DNA of 64,000 nucleotides, from the NCBI GenBank assembly GCA_973895155.1, contig OZ316898.1, positions 15,438,001-15,502,000 on the forward strand. Reading direction: 5' to 3'. The notes under the pieces are model-generated. The model did no database searches. It was not told the origin of the DNA and saw only the letters and a list, made by a program, of their open reading frames with translations. This DNA comes from Marsupella aquatica. Taxonomy: Eukaryota; Marchantiophyta. Below, piece after piece: positions 46,522 through 58,012 of the stretch; the first letter of the stretch is position 1, and the number at the start of each line of letters is the position of its first letter. Both the position numbers and the translations under genes were made by a program.

Positions 46522-49500
46522 AGCTATTCTTGATCACGTCCTGTGCTGCTTTGCTCACGTCCACAGCAGGTCCACTCGCTCCTGAAACTATAAGACCATG
46601 GTTAAAAAACTGGAGATTTCATGACTGACCCTGAATTTCAGTTTATATACAGGGATGAATCCCTTCACGTTTTAAAGGACAAGCTTAGACAGGCTCAAGA
46701 CTTTCCCAATGCCAACAATTGGTAATTCTATTTACCGCGCACACAAACAAGACTCCATTAACCATACCAGAGTACAGAATAGGAGGCCGACCTAGAGAGC
46801 AGGTAGCATTGATCCAAGATTCATAGAAAGAGAAGCAACAGCACGAGACAAGATGAAGAAACTCAAAACAGACCTTGAAACAGAGTGACCACTCTTGACC
46901 AAAATGACAGGATCGTCAAGAAAGTAAAAATGAAAATTTACAAACATCCACGGAAATACGAGACAATGAAGTGAGATCTCACTTCAGGGGCTTGGCATGG
47001 TGCATGATTCACGCCCTCGCTGGTAAGAAAAGTCTTGAGGTGTTCCAATTGGTGGCAATGAGAGAACCCTCAAGAAAAAGCACAAATGACAAGGATAGCG
47101 CCAATAAAATAGCATTGTCCACAAAAGACCAAGGGGGGCAGTAGCCTACTTGTTACATGTAGAACCTCAATGTAAATTTGGAGACGTAAACCTTTCAGCC
47201 AGTAATAACAACTTTACGGCAATCTTGCCCCAGCAAAAACAGACAAAGGTCAAGAGTGTGAACGTCACTGGCTTTGAGCTACCACAAAGTCGGATACACG
47301 TATGTCAGCGCAACCAGAGTATTGAATCGGACAGCAAGCCAGACAGTAGGTAGCATTGATCAAGACAAACAGAACTCTGCTACTAGTATAGCAAGTAAAG
47401 AGCTTCTTCTCTACAACAAAACAAGTTTGTCTCTATTTCAACTGTGAACCATTAGTCTCTATTTAAACAGTTAACCCGGGACGTGGAGAGGACAAGACTA
47501 TTAAATGACAAGACTAAAGAGTATTTCATTCTTCCATTATGTACTCATCTATAGCAAACAGCAAGCAATATGTGACCAGTATGCTGAAGTAAGCCTTACA
47601 GACCAGCAATGATTCGATAGTGTTCCAAGAGACAAAAGGAGGGAAGGGTCTGTGGAGGCGCATCATCAGCATGGGCAGGTTATTTATTGCTATATTGCAA
47701 GCACATCCACGATAGTACAGGTACATCCGAGGCAGAGCACAGCAGGCGCCCTGCCAAACAAGGCAATGCACAAAACAGAGAGAGGAAGAGAGAGAATGAG
47801 CACATAGGATGAGCAGACGACAAGAATTCCTAGAGAAACTGTGAAGGTTTTAGATTGATTGCTTCAGATTGATTGCTTCAAAGGGGTCTATTGGATCGAG
47901 AATGTAACGGTCTAATCTGCAATACAGCCTCAACAATACATTCGGGAAGCCATCGCACAAAACAAACAAGACAAACAGCTGATTTCAGACCCGGATGTAC
48001 TTGTAGCAGAGAGCAGCGAGCAAGTAAGCTCTGTTTGGGAAAGCTGAAAGAAATCAAGGGCATGGCCGGGAAGTGAAAGAAGCTGACAAACAAATGAGTG
48101 GCGAGTATGTTGAGCCAGATGAAAGCTGACAACTGCCAACAAGGAGTTTGGCAGGTCCAGTGTCCACCACGCAGCGCCAAGGTCCGACCAGCAACCCTCC
48201 CCCGAGCTGTGACCTATGCTGCCGACAAGCTGTGATGGCCCGAGCTGCTCTGGCCAGCTCCTTTGCAACTCCAATGTGAACCAATAGGTCCACTATCCAC
48301 AAATGAGCTCAACGGAAATCAGCTTGGTGGAAATCAGCTCAGCCATTTACGACTCTGACAAATAGCCCAAAGCAAATGAGAGCTCAAATCCCAGCAATGG
48401 TGACTAATTAGAAACTCCAACCTGCACTGTAGGTCGATGTCCACTATTGCAGCTTGCCTGTCTCCCTTCTTGCAGATTGCCCAGCTCCGCAATACCGCTG
48501 ACAAGGAGTTTGGAGAGTCAGTGCCCACCACGCGGCGCCAATGTCCAACGTACCGAAAACCCTGCTCCTTCACAACTCTGGCACCAAAACCTGACAATGC
48601 CTGATTAGCCTCGACGTTTCCAGTGGGGAAATGCACTCTGTTTGAGCTCCGACAGGCTACAGCTGAATCACAGCTCCGCACTCAATCGCTCTGCACTCAA
48701 ACACAGTTTGTGGCTCTACAACTCTGCAGCTCTTGCCACTCCCACACTCCGCACTCGCGCACTCCCACAACTCTGTGCTCCCATAGCTTCGCACTCCCGT
48801 AGCTCCGCCGCGCAGCTCTGCACTCCACTTCAGAAAAAAGCCACGAGCCTTGATTGCAGCACTAACTCCAGTGCACCGTGCCCACATTCACTCCCGCAGC
48901 TTCGCACTCCACAGACTCAATCCATGAGGTGCGATCGCAGCCCTAAACTCCACAGCTCTGGAGGCAAAAAAAGCAGTGCAAGGTCCTTGCTAAACCCCTT
49001 TGCTCTCTTCTCCTAAACCCTTTGTGCTAGAGAGTAACCACAACATTCAGCGTTTCACCTCGATACTTTGTCGGAAGAGTGGAACGCTGCAACTCTTCAT
49101 CCAACGTAAGGCGGGTGCAAATAGCCGTTTGGCGCGAACCCGTACTCTAGACTTACTCTGACATGGAAGCACCTAGGGTGATCTCAGCCATCGGATGAGG
49201 GTGATCTTAGCCATCTGAATCTACACCCCAAGCCCCCAGGCCATCCCATCCATCCCTTATGTTATAAAGCCAACCCACTCACCCCCCAGGTTTTTTTGAA
49301 TGTAGTTTCACCCCAACGTTGCCACTTGTCTAACACCTACAAATAAGTGCTAAGTGGTGACTACCTGGCTCTTTCAAAGTGGTGCAAAAAATGAAGAACT
49401 TCCAATATGCCACCAACAATGTTACCTAGGTGGTATAATTACTTGGGTAGTAAACATTTAATTTCTCGCAATGCTTTTTAAAGTGAGAAATGACATTATC

Positions 49501-50099
49501 CATGTGAGTCCTAATGCGGGTCCTAATGCCAACCATTTATCCTAATTAAACCCACATTTTCATTTCTAGAGTACCCTATGTGAATCACTTTTTGTCTATT
49601 GCCAATTTTAATACCTTACTTACTCCTTGAAATTGTGTAAATCATACAAAGCTTTAGAAGTAATATATGCTAGTGGTGCTACAAAATAATACATTTTCTA
49701 TGACACTCCCTTGCATTGAGAGATACGCTGAGTGTCTAGAAACCCCAAGCTTCTATGTACCCTAAACCATGTTCCGGCCAGGATGTTGTTTTAATTTTCT
49801 CTATGTTTTAATTACCCTTGGCACCATTCACTAAACTTCTTTGGCAATTTAATGGCTCGCACTTCGGAAAATCACCACATTCCAAGTGCTTTTGCCAGTC
49901 CCCTCCGAACCCACTACCTGGTGGCAAGTGGTTTAAGCAATGTATCACTCAAATGTTGGTGACATAGTTGCTGCACTTTGGTGAGAGTCCGATACTACAT
50001 CACTTGTAGTGGAATTTACAAGCTCTCCATCCCTTACTTGATTGTAAGTTGTTTGTAAATTACAACATTTATGTCATTTATCACTACTGACTAGGTGAT
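46522..50099. other. Non-coding stretch of the CACTA element; internal duplication and low complexity
   Basis: I see no supported gene. About 48130-48190 and 48503-48560 are diverged copies of one segment (CAAGGAGTTTGG, then CCACCACGC(A/G)GCGCCAA). 48650-49000 is a compositionally biased run of GCACTC/AGCTC/CACAAC phrases giving a Ser/Leu/Ala-rich open frame on the plus strand that I do not believe. 49250-50100 is AT-rich and grades into the 700-bp repeat array. Confidence 0.45.
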
Positions 50100-53000
50100 G
50101 GTAGTAGCGACCACCACTTCATGAGAAGTTGTTTAGAAGGATGCATGATGTACCACCCCAGCCTGAGTGACAATGTTAGTCGCTAAAAATGAGGGCTTTG
50201 AAGCACATTGTTTTGAGTGGTTTCGGGAGTGACAAACTTACAAAGGATAATAAGAAGTGGACGGGGAAGTGATTCACCTTGCAACAATTCTCGGAGGGCC
50301 ACAATTAAAGGAGGAGGGTTGGGCCGCCGCCATAACAATTCCTCTATGTTAGCCCCCCCATGGTGAAGCCGTGGGACACCCCCATCACGTGTGCCAACTA
50401 GTTATAGCAACGACAATGAGGTTTGTGACAAAATGCCAAGGTGGAGAGATTTGAGGCACACAAGTGATGGAACATCATGAACTCCACACAAATCACTCCA
50501 AGACTCTACGGAATTACAAATATGGGGCTTATGTGATGCAACACACAATTCACTCCTTTTAGCACTAGTTCATGGTTTGGGATCACACTAAAGTGTGTTG
50601 CATCACTCAAATACGGGTGCAATTTGTAGTCGCCAAAAGGCGAGGGCCTCAAAGGACATTTTTCCGAGTCAATTGGGCGTGTACATATAAATACGCTTCA
50701 TTGCAAGTGTTCGCACCCAATTTACTTCTCAACTCAAATAAAGGTGGTATCTTAAGTTGCATTTGCCCTAAACCCTAAAACCACCTCATTTGTAGCGGGG
50801 AACAACAATCACCCTTGGACTACCGCTTCAAGAGAAGTTATTTGGAGGAATGCGTGATGTACCACCCCAGCTTGAGTGATAGTATTAGTCGCTAGAAATG
50901 AGGGCTAAGTTGAAGAACATAGTTTTTAGTGATTTGGGGAGTGACAAACTTACAATGGATAATGAGAAGTGGATCCACCTTGCGGCAATTCTCGGAGGGC
51001 CACGATTAAAGGAGGAGGGTTGGGCCCGTCGCCATAACAATTCCTCCATGTTAGCCCCCCCATGGTGAGGTCGTGGGACACCCCATCACGTGTGCCAACT
51101 AGTTATAGCGACGACAATGAGGTTGTGACGCACAAAATGCCAAGGTGGAGAGATTTGAGGCACACAAGTGATGGAACATCATGAACTCCACACAAATCAC
51201 TCCAAGACTCTACGGAATTACAAATATGGGGCTTATGTGATGCGACACACAATTCACTCCTTTTAGCACTAGTTCATGGTTTGGGATCACACTAAAGTGT
51301 GCTGCATCACTCAAATACGGGTGCAATTTGTAGTCGCCAAAAGGCAAGGGCCTCAAAGGACATTTTTCCGAGTCAATTGGGCGTGTACATATAAATACGC
51401 TTCATTGCAAGTGTTCGCACCCAATTTACTTCTCAACTCAAATAAAGGTGGTATCTTAAGTTGCATTTGCCCTAAACCCTAAAACCACCTCATTTGTAGT
51501 GGGGAACAACAATCACCCTTGGACTACCGCTTCAAGAGAAGTTATTTGGAGGAATGCGTGATGTACCACCCCAGCTTGAGTGATAGTATTAGTTGCTAGA
51601 AATGAGGGCTTTGAAGAACATAGTTTTTAGTGATTTGGGGAGTGACAAACTTACAATGGATAATGAGAAGTGGATCCACCTTGCGGCAATTCTCGGAGGG
51701 CCACGATTAAAGGAGGAGGGTTGGGCCACCGCCATACAAATTCCTCTGTGTTGGCCCCCCCATGGTTAACCCATGGGACACCCCCATCACGTGTGCCAAC
51801 TAGTTATAACAACGACAATGAGATTGTGACGCATAAATTGCCAAGGTGGAGAGATTTGAGGCACCCAAGTGATGCAACAGCATGAACTCCACACAAATCA
51901 CTCCAAGACTCTACGGAATTACAAATATGGGGCTTATGTGATGCGACACACAATTCACTCCTTTTAGCACTAGTTCATGGTTTGGGATCACACTAAAGTG
52001 TGCTGCATCACTCAAATACGGGTGCAATTTGTAGTCGCCAAAAGGCGAGGGCCTCAAAGGACATTTTTCCGAGTCAATTGGGCGTGTACATATAAATACG
52101 CTTCATTGCAAGTGTTCGCACCCAATTTACTTCTCAACTCAAATAAAGGTGGTATCTTAAGTTGCATTTGCCCTAAACCCTAAAACCACCTCATTTGTAG
52201 CGGGGAACAACAATCACCCTTGGAATACCACTTCATGACAAGTTGTTTAGAGGGATGCGTGATGTATCACCCCAGCCTGAGTGATAGTGTTAGTTGTTAG
52301 AAATGAGGGCTTTGAAGAACAAAGTTTTTAGTGATTTGGGGGGTGACAAACTTACAATGGATAATAAGAAATGGATCCACCTTGCGGCAATTCTTGGAGG
52401 GCCACGATTAAAGGAGGAGGGTTGGGCTGCCGCCATACCAATTCCTCTGTGTTAGCCCCCCCATGGTGAACCCATGGGACACCCCCATCACATGTGCCAA
52501 CTAGTTATAACAACGACAATGAGATTGTGACGCATAAATTGCCAAGGTGGAGAGATTTGAGGCACCCAAGTGATGCAACAGCATGAACTCCACACAAATC
52601 ACTCCAAGACTCTATGGAATTACAAATATGGGGCTTATTTGATGCATCCACACAATTCACTCCTCTTAGCACTAGTTCATGGTTTGGGATCACACTAAAG
52701 TGTGCTGCATCACTCAAATATGGGTGCAATTTGTAGTCGCCAAAAGGCGAGGGCCTGAAAGGACCTTTTTTCGAATCAATTGGGCGTGTACATATAAATA
52801 CACTTCATTGCAAGTGTTTGCACCCAATTTATTTCTCAACTCAAATAAAGGTGGTATTTTAAGTTGCATTTGCCTTAAACCCTAAAACCACCTCATTTGT
52901 AGTGGTTTGCCCCCCAATCATCCTAGGACTACCACTTCATGAGAAGTTGTTTAGAAGGATGTGTGATGTACCACCCCAGCTTGAGTGACAATGTTAGTCG

Positions 53001-53620
53001 CTAGAAATGAGAGCTTTAAAGCACATTGTTTTGAGTGGTTTCCGGAGTGACAGACTTACAATGGATAATGAGAAGTGGATCCACCTTGCCGCAATTCTCG
53101 CAGGGTCACGATTAAAGGAGGAGGGCTGGGCCCGCCGCCACCACAATTCCTCCGTGTTAGCTCCCCCATGGTGAACCCATGGGATAGCCCCATCCCGTGT
53201 GCCAACTAGTTATAGCAACGACAATGAGATTGTGATGCATAAATTGCCAAGGTGGAGATATTGAGGCACCCAAGTGATGCAACATCATGAACTCCACACA
53301 AATCACTCCAAGACTCTACAGAATTACAAATATGAGGCTTATTTGATGCATCCACACAATTCACTCCTTTTAGCACTAGGTCATGGCAAATGATCGCACC
53401 AATGTGTGTTACATCACTCAAATATGGATGCAGTTTGTAGTTGCAAGAAGATGAGAGCCCGAAAGGACCTTATGTTAAGTGGTTGGGCTGGTATTTACCA
53501 ATGCACTTGATTGGAAGTTCAAACACATAACTTTCCCAACTCAAAACATGGTGGTATTTCAAGTGACAGGTGCCCAAAACCCTCAAACTACATGTTCTGC
53601 AGTGGTTTGGGTACAATTTG
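50100..53620. repeat. Five tandem ~700-bp repeats at the right (5') side of the CACTA element
   Basis: Anchors such as TTCATGGTTTGGGATCACAC recur at about 50571, 51275, 51976 and 52678, with a diverged fifth at 53381, so the period is 701-704 bp. Units 2 to 4 are almost identical; the outer ones are more diverged, as in arrays that homogenise from the middle. Each of the first four units carries a TATAAATA motif (50686, 51390, 52091, 52793) and about 80 bp later a CCCTAAACCCTAAAA telobox-like phrase (50766, 51470, 52171; degenerate at 52873). A TTTGTAGTCGCCAAAAGG phrase in each unit resembles the simpler subterminal motif at 53.7-54.3 kb. A 68-codon open frame recurs in each unit but probably just reflects unit identity. 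Confidence 0.95.
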
Positions 53621-53759
53621 TAAAAAAGAATTATTTATCGCTGTAATTTTGGTGGCATGCATATCGTGGCTGAAAATGTGTGTTGCTAATGACATCATTG
53701 GGAGAGATTTTGGACATCACAAAATAATCCTTTCAATTTTCAGTCATTTGTCAAAACTA

Positions 53760-54340
53760 TTCTGACACTCTAATGTTGATGGCATTTGTAGTTGCAAAAT
53801 GTATTTAAAGAATGACATTATTCATAGTGATTTTTGAGAATGAAAAATGATCTACTTCATTTCAAGTCATTTGCAAGGCCCTCCATTGACACTCTACTCT
53901 TAGTGGCATTTGGAGTCACTAAAATGTGCGAAGAGAATAACATTCTTTAGAGTGATTTTGGACCAAAAGAGGATGTGGCACTTGGTTTGTAGTTGCATCA
54001 AATAATATTTATTGGACTCTAATATTAGTGGCATTTCTAGTCAGACAATTTGTGATAATAATGACTTTACTTAAAGAGATTTTGTACATTGACAATTAAT
54101 TCACTCAATCTTAAGTTGTTTGTAAGAATTTCCTTGTCACTAAAATATTTTAAGTGATTTTGCCAAAATTCATTTATGACTCCACTATTGGTGATATTTA
54201 TAGTAACAAAAGGTGTGCTCACAAATGACATTATTTCAAGTAATTAAGATCACTTGGAAAAGATTCACTTGATTGGGAATTGATTGAAAAAACACCTTTA
54301 CCATTCAAATATTGGTGGTACTTGTATTTGTAGTGCTTTT
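53760..54340. repeat. Subterminal motif array near the right end of the CACTA element
   Basis: A degenerate motif, roughly TTAGTGGCATTTGTAGTCRCAAAA, recurs at about 53771, 53899, 54023, 54187 and 54312, every 110-160 bp. CACTA elements typically carry short subterminal repeats bound by TNPA-type protein; this is the best candidate here. The remaining 300 bp to the terminus are AT-rich and non-coding. Confidence 0.6.
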
Positions 54341-54601
54341 GGCCAGTAGTAAAATCTTAGTTAAAAATAGAGTTGTAAACATTGACGGTGTAATGGACGG
54401 TGGATTGTAGTGATTTGAAAATTGTATAATATACAACTCTAATTAAAGTGATCTAAGTTTTAGTGGCAAAAAAAAGAGTTGTAATTAGTGATTAAGGTAA
54501 CATAGTTCTAATTAGAGTCACAAAATGCAGATTATTACAACCCATTAAAAAAACAGTGGTTGGCACCACGTATGAGTTGTTTAGGCAAAGTAGTTGCAAG
54601 G

Positions 54602-54635
54602 CCTGTAGTAGTAAAACACAGGTTTTCTTCTAGTG
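54602..54635. repeat. Right terminal inverted repeat of the CACTA element
   Basis: The plus strand ends CAGGTTTTCTTCTAGTG, complement of CACTAGAAGAAAACCTG, pairing imperfectly with the left end. The target duplicate CAG follows at 54636-54638. Confidence 0.9.
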
Positions 54636-54638
54636 CAG

Positions 54639-56958
54639 TAACCTTTAAACTAATTGTCAGTAGAGATGTGTCCTTTAATGAATCCAGGTCATCAAAGGAG
54701 GGGGAGAGTTCTCAGGACTCCCATACTGACAAGGGGAAATTTCCCATCCCGGATCGGGTTGAGGGGGAGATTAGTCATGATGTTGTTCATGACATGAGAG
54801 ATGGAGAAGCTCCGGGCTTGGAGCTGGTTCCTGTGTTAGAACAAGAGGAGCAGATTGTTGCTAGGGTACCTCAAATTCAGCCAGCAGTAGCAGCAGATCA
54901 GTCTGAGTCATCTACTAGAAGAACTTCCAGTCGTTCTACTAGAGCTCCTACCAGGTATGGTCAATGGGCAGACTCATCTAAGCTAGATGATATTGACATT
55001 GCACCTGATGATAATGATATGGCTTTGATCTTAGAAGAAGGAGAACCTTCTTCGTATAGTGAGGCTTGTGCTTTAGAGCATAAGCATGAGTGGAATGCAA
55101 CAATGCACAGGGAGTTGCAATCTTTGAGTGACAACAAGGTATGGGAGCTAGTGGAGCTTCCAAGAGGTCAACAAATGGTGGACAGCAAGTAGATTTACAA
55201 GTTGAAGGACAGTCCTTCAGAGGGTGGAGATAAGATCTACAAGGCAAGGCTTGTTGCCAAGGGGTTCACTCAGGAGAAAGAAATGGACTACAATGAGGTC
55301 TTTGGTCAATTGCAAGATTGAGGGGGGCAAAAGGACGCAAAAAGGATTAGCTCAAAAAGGAGAGAAAAATGACTCAAAGATCATAAAGATTTAATTGAAC
55401 ACCACTTCCATAAAGGTTGGACACACTTCCAAAATTGTTGGACACACTTCCAAGAAGATTGAGACTTCCTAAAAGCCTGGACACACTTCCAAAGACTTGG
55501 CATGCAAGATCTCACCATCCAATCTCAACAAACTAATCCTAGCCATTTGGTGTAACACCTTGTCCACCCCTTGTAAATGGGGAAGGACTGGAATCCTTTT
55601 GGTGGAGAAATTGGACATCCTTTTTGCCCCTCTCAAGCTTGCAAGTGACCCTTTTCACCGGTGGCTAAGTATTCCACAATTCGGATCTTGTGTCAGCTTG
55701 TTGTGTTTTTTGGTCTAGTGATGGATCAAATGGATGTTATTATTGCTTTTCTCTATGACAATTTGGAAGAGATGATCTTCATGAGACAACCACTAGGCTT
55801 TATGAATAGGGCCAAGAGAACTTAGTTTGCAGTTTGCTCAAGTCCTTGTATGGATTGAAGCAATTTCCCAAACAGTGGAACAAGCGGTTTGATGATTTCA
55901 TGCTTGCTCAAGGTTTTACAAGGATGATGTATGATCCTTGTGTGTATACAAAATTATTCAACAATGATGTGTTTGGTTTCATCATTCTGGTGATCTATGT
56001 GGATGACATGTTGATTGTGGCTAAAGATCAATCTGAGGTTGACAGTCTCAAGGCAAAATTGAGTGTTGAATTCAGGATGAAGGATCTTGGTAAGGCCAAG
56101 AGGATCTTAGGGATGAAGATTTTTAGGAACTCTGATACTAGACAGTTGTGCTTGAGTCAAGGCCAGTATGCGAGGAAAGTACTTGCACGATTCAACATGG
56201 AAAACTGTAAGCCAATGAGTATTCCTTTAGCTTCATTTTTCAAGTTATCATCGGTTTTCTCTCCTACGGATGCTATGGAGAAAGGCTGATGGCTAAGATT
56301 CCTTATGAGAAGGCAGTAGGCAGTCTGATGTATTTGATGACTTGTACTAGGCCTGACTTGGCCCTAGCGATGGGCAAGGTTAGCAGATTCATGTCAAATC
56401 TAGGGAAGGTACATTGGGAAGCTATGAAGTGGATTCTCAGGATTCTGAAGGGAAAACTATGGATTACTATTTGATAACAGATCAAATAGAACGTTAGTTG
56501 GCTATGTAGATTCTGACTATGGAGGCTGTCTGGATACAAGGAGGTCTACAGCTGGGTTTGTATTTACTCTTGGAGAAGGGTGTATCAGTTGGAAATCTAC
56601 CTTGTAGAAGTGTATATCTCAGTCTATTACAGAAGCAGAGTATGTTGCAGCAGCAGAAGCAGCAAAGGAAGCAATTTGGTTGGATAAGTTGATCGCGGAG
56701 ATGGGTTTAGAGCATGACAAAATGACTCTAAACTGTGATAGTCAGAGTGCTCTTCATTTGGCTGCTAACCAGGTGATGGATAGCAGGGTGAAGCACATTG
56801 ATATCAGGTACCATTTTATCAGGCAAACAGTGTCTGATAAAACTTTTGAGCTAGTCAAGATTGATGGAAAGCTCAATCCCGCTGATGACTTTACCAAAGT
56901 GATTCCTTTGGAGAGTTTTTCAAGACACCGTGCTACTTTGCAGGTTTTGCAGTTGTAG
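54639..56958 (+). pseudogene. Copia element 1 pol, second part: reverse transcriptase and RNase H
   Basis: The frame resumes directly after the transposon with KLIVSRDVSFNES, then an acidic linker, then the RT start (DNKVWELVELPRGQQ). After a replaced segment (55305-55725), RT continues with FMRQP, LLKSLYGLKQFPKQWNKRF and the catalytic YVDDMLIVAKD (about 56000). RNase H follows, with GYVDSDYGG and EAEYVAAAEAAKEAIWL and a typical C-terminus (KHIDIRYHFIRQ, KLNPADDFTKVIP) ending at 56958. There are nonsense codons at about 55190 and 56600 and frameshifts near 55820, 56290 and 56460. This is a decayed retrotransposon, not functional. Confidence 0.9.
55305..55725. other. Foreign ~420-bp segment replacing part of the copia 1 RT
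   Basis: Between NEVF (about 55303) and MDQMDV (about 55723) the normal RT residues are absent, and unrelated sequence is present. It contains GGACACACTTCCAA-type phrases repeated three times (about 55422-55500) and no open frame of interest. It could be a small non-autonomous insertion accompanied by deletion, or filler DNA from break repair. No clean target duplication is visible. Confidence 0.55.
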
Positions 56959-57165
56959 TGCAAGTAGAGTTATTTAGCAATGTGTGACTATTTGTATATG
57001 GATTACTCATTCCTGTTTGGCTACAACTTAGTTCTAGTTAATCCTTAGTTAACCCTTGTGGTTTTTAGGGGGAGACCTGGTTTGGTGATTGTCTAGAACT
57101 TCCCGCTGAGTATTCCATATGGTTGCAATTAGTCCAGTCCCCAAGACAAGAGTCAAGGGGGAGTT

Positions 57166-57305
57166 TGTTAGATATTGCTCTTAGTCTTGTTGACTCAAGA
57201 GCTAACTACAGTTAGTCTAACTTGGGTTAGGACTTAGCTAATGTTAGCGGTAGTGCTGTTGTGCATATAGCCAGGGCTGATGCCAAACCCTGGTGGAACT
57301 TAGGC
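57166..57305 (+). mobile_element. Truncated 3' LTR of copia element 1
   Basis: A polypurine tract (CAAGGGGGAG, 57154-57163) is followed by TGTTAGATATTGCTC, matching the 5' LTR at 31715 for 140 bp. It ends abruptly at about 57305 (TTAGGCTC), where the LTR of copia 2 begins. Confidence 0.9.
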
Positions 57306-57310
57306 TCTAT

Positions 57311-57671
57311 TGGGATATGATCTAGACCGAGCGAGACAACGTCAACGCATGTGAACAACATCCATAGACTCCGACAATGAAAGTACGTGGTTCACCCCGT
57401 CTAGGCTACATCCACGGCCGTGAGAGAAATCCAATAATACACACCTATTACATCCGCCATAGCCAATATGCTAGAGCTCCTCCTCTCACTCCCTCACTCT
57501 GTCTTCTAAAGAGTGAACCTTCAAATGTGAGCACAAGTTTGTGTTACCCTTGGGTATACCCCCTTCCATGGTCTATGGGAACCTGGAACTCAAACTAGTG
57601 CTATCCTAGTATAGTGAAGTCTAGCTAGTACTATGGAAGTATATAGGTTATACTAGAGGCATAACCTAACA
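57311..57671 (-). mobile_element. 3' LTR of copia element 2
   Basis: On the minus strand it starts TGTTAGGTTATGCC immediately after a GGGGGAGTT polypurine tract (57680-57672) and ends ATCATATCCCA, giving 361 bp with TG...CA termini. It shares a GGTGAACCACGTA block with the solo LTR at 31305-31651, so the families are related. The left boundary (57311) is inferred from the TG/CA rule and could be off by a few bases. Confidence 0.75.
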
Positions 57672-58012
57672 AACTCCCCCTTGACTCTAGTCCTCAGCTA
57701 ACTACCTGGTAGTGTTACTTCTAACTATCCGTATGAATCTCCTCGGGAAGTTCTAGAAGGTAAAACCAATGAGTTTTCCCTCTATACCTGAGAGCTAACT
57801 AGAACTAAACCGTAGCTGACAAAGTGTCAGATAGAGTAGACATACTTAGAAATAAACTACCTACCTAATACTAGCTCTTGTTACCCATATGTATCTCCTC
57901 GGGAAATTCTAGACAGAAAATCTATGTTCCCCCCTTCTCCATGAGGGTTAACTAGAATTAGACCGTAGCCGGTACATACCGGATAGAGAATACGTATACA
58001 AGAAAACTAACA
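57672..58012 (-). other. Copia 2 region between pol and the 3' LTR, with a 156-bp internal duplication
   Basis: Blocks starting near 57738 and 57894 share TCTCCTCGGGAA(A/G)TTCTAGA, then a TTAACTAGAATTAGACCGTAGC-like phrase, so the untranslated tail is duplicated at a ~156-bp period. It is non-coding and ends in the polypurine tract. Confidence 0.65.

Larger units (their letters stand above)
35045..54635 (-). mobile_element. Giant CACTA (En/Spm) DNA transposon, 19,591 bp
   Basis: The left end reads CACTAGAAGGAAATCGGG, and the right end, on the complement, reads CACTAGAAGAAAACCTG. Both continue with TTTTA and an ACTAC phrase at similar distances. CAG flanks both sides (35042-35044 and 54636-54638), the 3-bp duplication typical of CACTA elements. 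Excising the element with one CAG joins the two halves of the copia 1 pol frame without a shift, so the boundaries are exact. Genes inside, all minus strand: TNPA-like (36499-39470), TNP2 (39544-43405), PHD protein (44657-45310) and an unknown ORF (46069-46521). The transposase-proximal 5' end is therefore on the right, where a ~3.5-kb array of 700-bp repeats lies. Typical autonomous CACTA elements are shorter, so the array and cargo account for much of the excess. Confidence 0.95.

Noticed and set aside
48642-49016. 124-codon Ser/Leu/Ala-rich open frame
   Set aside because: It lies in a compositionally biased run of GCACTC/AGCTC phrases inside the CACTA element and looks fortuitous.
50572-52885. 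A 68-residue open frame repeated four times almost unchanged
   Set aside because: Its conservation tracks the near-identity of the whole 700-bp DNA units, it has no recognisable domain, and the flanking non-coding parts are equally conserved. It is more likely a by-product of the array than a gene family.
50100-53620. A CRISPR-like or satellite-centromere array
   Set aside because: The units are ~700 bp, lie wholly inside CACTA termini, and share sequence with the element's subterminal motif, so they belong to the transposon.
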